A DNA stretch of 64,000 nucleotides, taken from contig NZ_JAGBLU010000128.1 in NCBI RefSeq assembly GCF_017635265.1, positions 1-64,000 of the forward strand. Direction: 5' to 3'. A program made the translations under genes and the position numbers. Below the pieces are notes generated by a model that saw only the letters and a program-made list of their open reading frames with translations, had not been told where the DNA came from and did no database searches. This DNA comes from Butyrivibrio sp. (GTDB lineage: Bacteria; Bacillota; Clostridia; Lachnospirales; Lachnospiraceae). Shown piece after piece: positions 61,291-64,000 of the stretch. Each line of letters starts with the position of its first letter. Position 1 is the first letter of the stretch.

Positions 61291-62868
61291 TTAATCTACC
61301 TCAACTTCTTCCTCAGGTGCAGAATCAGCTTCGTGGTATTCCTTCTCTGTGTTGACATTCCATATGTTGCTACGGTCTGTCTCCCCACTAAGAATATTCT
61401 TAACCGTCTCAAAAGAAGTGCACATTGAATGGTCAATGTTATTGTATCTGTGTTGTCCGTTTCGACCAACACAGTATAGATTATCAATGGTATTAAGATA
61501 ATCCACCAGTTTATCCATCTCTTCATATGTATCAAAATAAGCAGGATAAGCCTTCTTTACTCTCTCCATATGATAATCCAAAACCTCATCAGCGCTGCTT
61601 ATAAGATTGAGGGTAACCATCTCTCCAATTGCCATTTTGGCAAATTCATCTTCAGACATGTTCCACATTGAATCACCTTCAAAGCAGAAATACTCAAGTC
61701 CAACCCAAACTGTATTTTCAAGGTCCTTAACAAGATATGGTGACCAGTTGTTATAAATCTGGAAGCGTCCCATCTTAACAGTCCTGTCCTGAACATAAAC
61801 CCAGTTGTCAGGAACAATATTACCAATAGTCTTAATCTTGGTCTTATTTTCAAGGTTAAGTTTTGGAACTAAAACTCCAAGAGTCATATAGTCTCTGTAC
61901 GGAAGTCCCTTGGCAATTCTAAGTGGCTCATCAGGAACATCATTCATTCCCTCTACGAGGTCTTTAACAGGCATAGAACTAATGACTATATCTCCCTCAA
62001 TTTCCATCTCTTTTCCATCAAAGAGATATGTTATTCCCTTTATATGATTGCCATTTTTTCTTATCTTTGTAACCTTGGCATTACATACAATTGTTCCTCC
62101 GAGATTTTTTATCTCAGCAGCTGTAACATCCCAAAGCTGACCAGGACCAAGTTTAGGATAGCTAAACTCTTCAATCAGTGAAGTTTCAACCTTCCCATCC
62201 GTTTTGCCGGATTTTTTCCTGAAAGCGTTCTTAAGAACTGCCATTATAGACACGCCCTTAACTCTCTGAGCTCCCCAGGACGGATCAATTTCTGATGGGT
62301 GCCTTCCCCAAAGATTCTCAGTATAATATTCAAAAAACATTGAGTATAGCTTTTTCCCAAATCTGTTTACATAAAAATCCTCCAAAGACTTCTCTTTTCT
62401 TTTAAAGATCAAAGCCCAAAGATATGAAAAACCACAGGCGATAGTCTTTTTAATTCCCATGTTCTTAAAGGTTTCTAGCTTAAGAGAAATAGGATAATCA
62501 TAAAACTTCTTATCAAAGAATATCCTAGATACCCTGTTCCTTCTGAGCATAACCCTGTCTGTTTTTTCAGGATTCGGGCCACCCTCAGCCAATGGCATAG
62601 GTCTGTCCAAAACTATATCATCGTATGTTGGTGCACCTTGAAGAGGCAACATTTTCTGCCACCACTCATTAACCTCAGGAACCTTGGAAAAGAACCTGTG
62701 TCCTCCCATATCCATGCGATTGCCTTTATAATTAACTGTTTTGGAAATACCACCAAACTGATTTGTTTCCTCAAAAACAACAACCTGATAATCCTTTGAC
62801 TTGGTCAAAAGCTCATACGCTGCTGTAAGACCCGCAGGTCCCGCCCCAATAATAAGTACTTTTTTCAT
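61291..62868 (-). CDS. FAD-dependent oxidoreductase, amine-oxidase/UDP-galactopyranose-mutase-like fold
   Basis: A 525-residue protein opening with the Rossmann FAD motif [18 protein letters not shown], then [27 protein letters not shown] and a C-terminal FAD part with [17 protein letters not shown]. This group of HemY/Glf-like flavoproteins is common beside GtrB-type genes in surface-glycan clusters and may change a nucleotide sugar or lipid-linked sugar. True UDP-galactopyranose mutase is shorter, so that name is not used. The ATG follows AGAGGG. It is ended by a terminator, separating it from the GtrB-like gene. Confidence 0.82.
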   Translation of the reverse strand: MKKVLIIGAGPAGLTAAYELLTKSKDYQVVVFEETNQFGGISKTVNYKGNRMDMGGHRFFSKVPEVNEWWQKMLPLQGAPTYDDIVLDRPMPLAEGGPNPEKTDRVMLRRNRVSRIFFDKKFYDYPISLKLETFKNMGIKKTIACGFSYLWALIFKRKEKSLEDFYVNRFGKKLYSMFFEYYTENLWGRHPSEIDPSWGAQRVKGVSIMAVLKNAFRKKSGKTDGKVETSLIEEFSYPKLGPGQLWDVTAAEIKNLGGTIVCNAKVTKIRKNGNHIKGITYLFDGKEMEIEGDIVISSMPVKDLVEGMNDVPDEPLRIAKGLPYRDYMTLGVLVPKLNLENKTKIKTIGNIVPDNWVYVQDRTVKMGRFQIYNNWSPYLVKDLENTVWVGLEYFCFEGDSMWNMSEDEFAKMAIGEMVTLNLISSADEVLDYHMERVKKAYPAYFDTYEEMDKLVDYLNTIDNLYCVGRNGQHRYNNIDHSMCTSFETVKNILSGETDRSNIWNVNTEKEYHEADSAPEEEVEVD

Positions 62869-62945
62869 CTAACTTTTCCCTCTTTAGTTAGTGTTTTAAC
62901 AATAAGAGTAGTATACAACAACGCAGGTTTTTCTTCAATAAAATT

Positions 62946-62975
62946 GAAAAAGGCCCTCTTTAGCTAAGAAGGCCT
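62946..62975 (-). terminator. Intrinsic terminator of the right-edge SGNH gene
   Basis: On the minus strand AGGCC and TCTT arms pair with AAGA and GGCCT around a 5-nt loop with one mismatch, followed by TTTTT (62951-62947). It lies about 21 nt after the stop of the partial SGNH gene. Confidence 0.75.
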
Positions 62976-62996
62976 AAAACAGCACTATTAAAATTA

Positions 62997-64000
62997 TTAT
63001 TCTGAATCCGGTTTTGCAAGCCTGTACTCACCATTTATCAGCTTTTCATAGTAATCCGGATAATACTCTTTCAACATATCATCACGATACTTATAATACT
63101 CGTTTGGATCAAATTCAGATATTTTAACGTAATCCGTATCGTAATAGACTGATGGCTCATATTTCTCCATATAGTTTGGTAAATGTGCCAAAAGCCTTGC
63201 AAAAATCTGTCTTCCTGTGAGTGTAAGATGGACTCCGTCAATCAGATACTGATCAGCTGTATCTATATATAGATCACAATGGGTACCAAACATTGCATCA
63301 AAGGATTCAATATCTTCATCTTCGGCAACATTTTGTGACTTTCTTGCATAATTGGCCAAAGTATCAAAGTAATTGCTTACAACATAGGTATCCCCTATCA
63401 GATTGTTATCACTATCATAATACACACCATAAAAAGGAGTTAAAAGAATGATTGTGGCATCTGGGCTCAACTCCTTTAACTTATCAATTCCTGTACACAT
63501 GGCATCGTAGAAACAATGCATCGAATCACCGTCATACTGCGTATGGTCAAGCGGAAGTCCCAAAAAGAAATCATTGGTGCCATAAGAAAGAAAATAGTAA
63601 TCAACCTCTTTAGGATCAACCTTATTCATAGTTTCAAGAATTTCCGGATACTCTGATAAAACACTATTCCTATCAGCCTGTCCGGATAAAGCATATGTCA
63701 TGCCCAAAAAGCTTGTTGAAACAAGACTTTCAGGACTTACATCAGAAGTTGTCATCTCGATGGCTCCTGTTGTACCTCCAATCCCCAAATTGTAGACTAC
63801 TGAATCAGGGACTCTCTCTCCAATTAAATGTGGAATATCTGTGCCGTCGCTTCTACCGTTGGCAAACTGGCTGTCTCCTAAAAACACCATAACAGTCTTA
63901 TCCGGCTCTTTAACTTCCTCTGATGTGGCAACAGTAGCTGCAGCAGAAGTCTCAACTATAGATGTAGATACTGACGCACTCGCCTCTTCCAAAACAGGCT
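62997..64000 (-). CDS. SGNH/GDSL hydrolase, partial at the right edge
   Basis: At least 331 residues are in the window and the open frame continues past the edge, so the true start and any signal peptide are missing. A Ser/Ala/Thr-rich linker (about 1-32) precedes an SGNH domain with block I MVFLGDSQFANG, block II YNLGIGGTTG, block III YGTNDFF and the late YLIDGVHLTLTGR. All four SGNH blocks look intact, unlike the gene at 44213. It probably removes an ester from a surface glycan or peptidoglycan. The visible protein ends at a terminator. Confidence 0.85.
   Translation of the reverse strand, partial: PVLEEASASVSTSIVETSAAATVATSEEVKEPDKTVMVFLGDSQFANGRSDGTDIPHLIGERVPDSVVYNLGIGGTTGAIEMTTSDVSPESLVSTSFLGMTYALSGQADRNSVLSEYPEILETMNKVDPKEVDYYFLSYGTNDFFLGLPLDHTQYDGDSMHCFYDAMCTGIDKLKELSPDATIILLTPFYGVYYDSDNNLIGDTYVVSNYFDTLANYARKSQNVAEDEDIESFDAMFGTHCDLYIDTADQYLIDGVHLTLTGRQIFARLLAHLPNYMEKYEPSVYYDTDYVKISEFDPNEYYKYRDDMLKEYYPDYYEKLINGEYRLAKPDSE

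Noticed and set aside
61291..62868. Naming the flavoprotein glf (UDP-galactopyranose mutase)
   Set aside because: The protein is much longer than Glf, and the shared features are the general FAD fold, so a specific name is not supported.

Overview
The window looks like a chromosomal stretch of a low-GC Gram-positive anaerobe, most likely a Lachnospiraceae member of the Butyrivibrio/Pseudobutyrivibrio type. That placement is inferred from the fused tsaB-rimI gene, the FMN-riboswitch-controlled riboflavin transporter, the AT-rich sequence with strong GGAGG-type ribosome binding sites, and the large Gram-positive surface-glycan locus. Apart from one HD-GYP gene, every gene reads on the minus strand, so transcription runs from the right edge to the left edge. 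No rRNA, insertion sequence, integrase, phage gene or CRISPR array was seen.

The left part (1-17 kb) is mostly housekeeping. Two tRNA-Ser genes (GGA and UGA anticodons) lie at the edge. A minus-strand cluster encodes tsaE, tsaB-rimI, RNase Z, a small membrane protein, a ChbG-like deacetylase, tsaD, IspD, a GT4 glycosyltransferase and an acyltransferase. Next come ribU behind an FMN riboswitch and intrinsic attenuator, a divergent HD-GYP c-di-GMP phosphodiesterase, murA, an M23 peptidase, a small coiled-coil membrane protein, a RelQ-type alarmone synthetase with a GT2 gene, and an LCP ligase.

From about 17.4 kb to the right edge lies one very large cell-surface polysaccharide locus. It holds a WcaJ-type initiating phosphotransferase, several GT2 enzymes (two with tandem or partial double domains), phosphoglucomutase, dTDP-sugar genes rmlA, rmlB and rmlC (no rmlD in the window), and an ABC exporter of the Wzm/Wzt type. 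The Wzt ATPase has a C-terminal carbohydrate-binding-like domain and sits next to a methyltransferase-kinase resembling the chain-capping enzyme WbdD. A second block encodes many multi-spanning GT-C-like membrane proteins, an ArnE/F-like pair of small transporters, a GtrB-like polyprenyl-phosphate glycosyltransferase, two MBOAT O-acyltransferases each paired with an SGNH-like membrane protein, a TarI/IspD-like cytidylyltransferase with LicD, a CotH-kinase protein and a membrane-anchored GH25 lysozyme. Together they suggest a glycan made on undecaprenyl phosphate, capped, exported by an ABC transporter, decorated outside the membrane with acyl and phospho-polyol groups, and attached to the wall by the LCP protein.

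The most unusual signals are non-coding. Two leaders, upstream of phosphoglucomutase (23051-23183) and rmlA (34270-34406), fold into the same long multi-stem RNA. The core is conserved while every helix, including a small GNRA-type hairpin, changes by compensation. Both flanking genes act on glucose-1-phosphate. A second, shorter hairpin family (three copies, at 21255-21285 and 61160-61242) also shows compensatory changes around a conserved GAGGT-containing loop. A large in-frame membrane protein gene at 54501-56414 is split by a single UGA.
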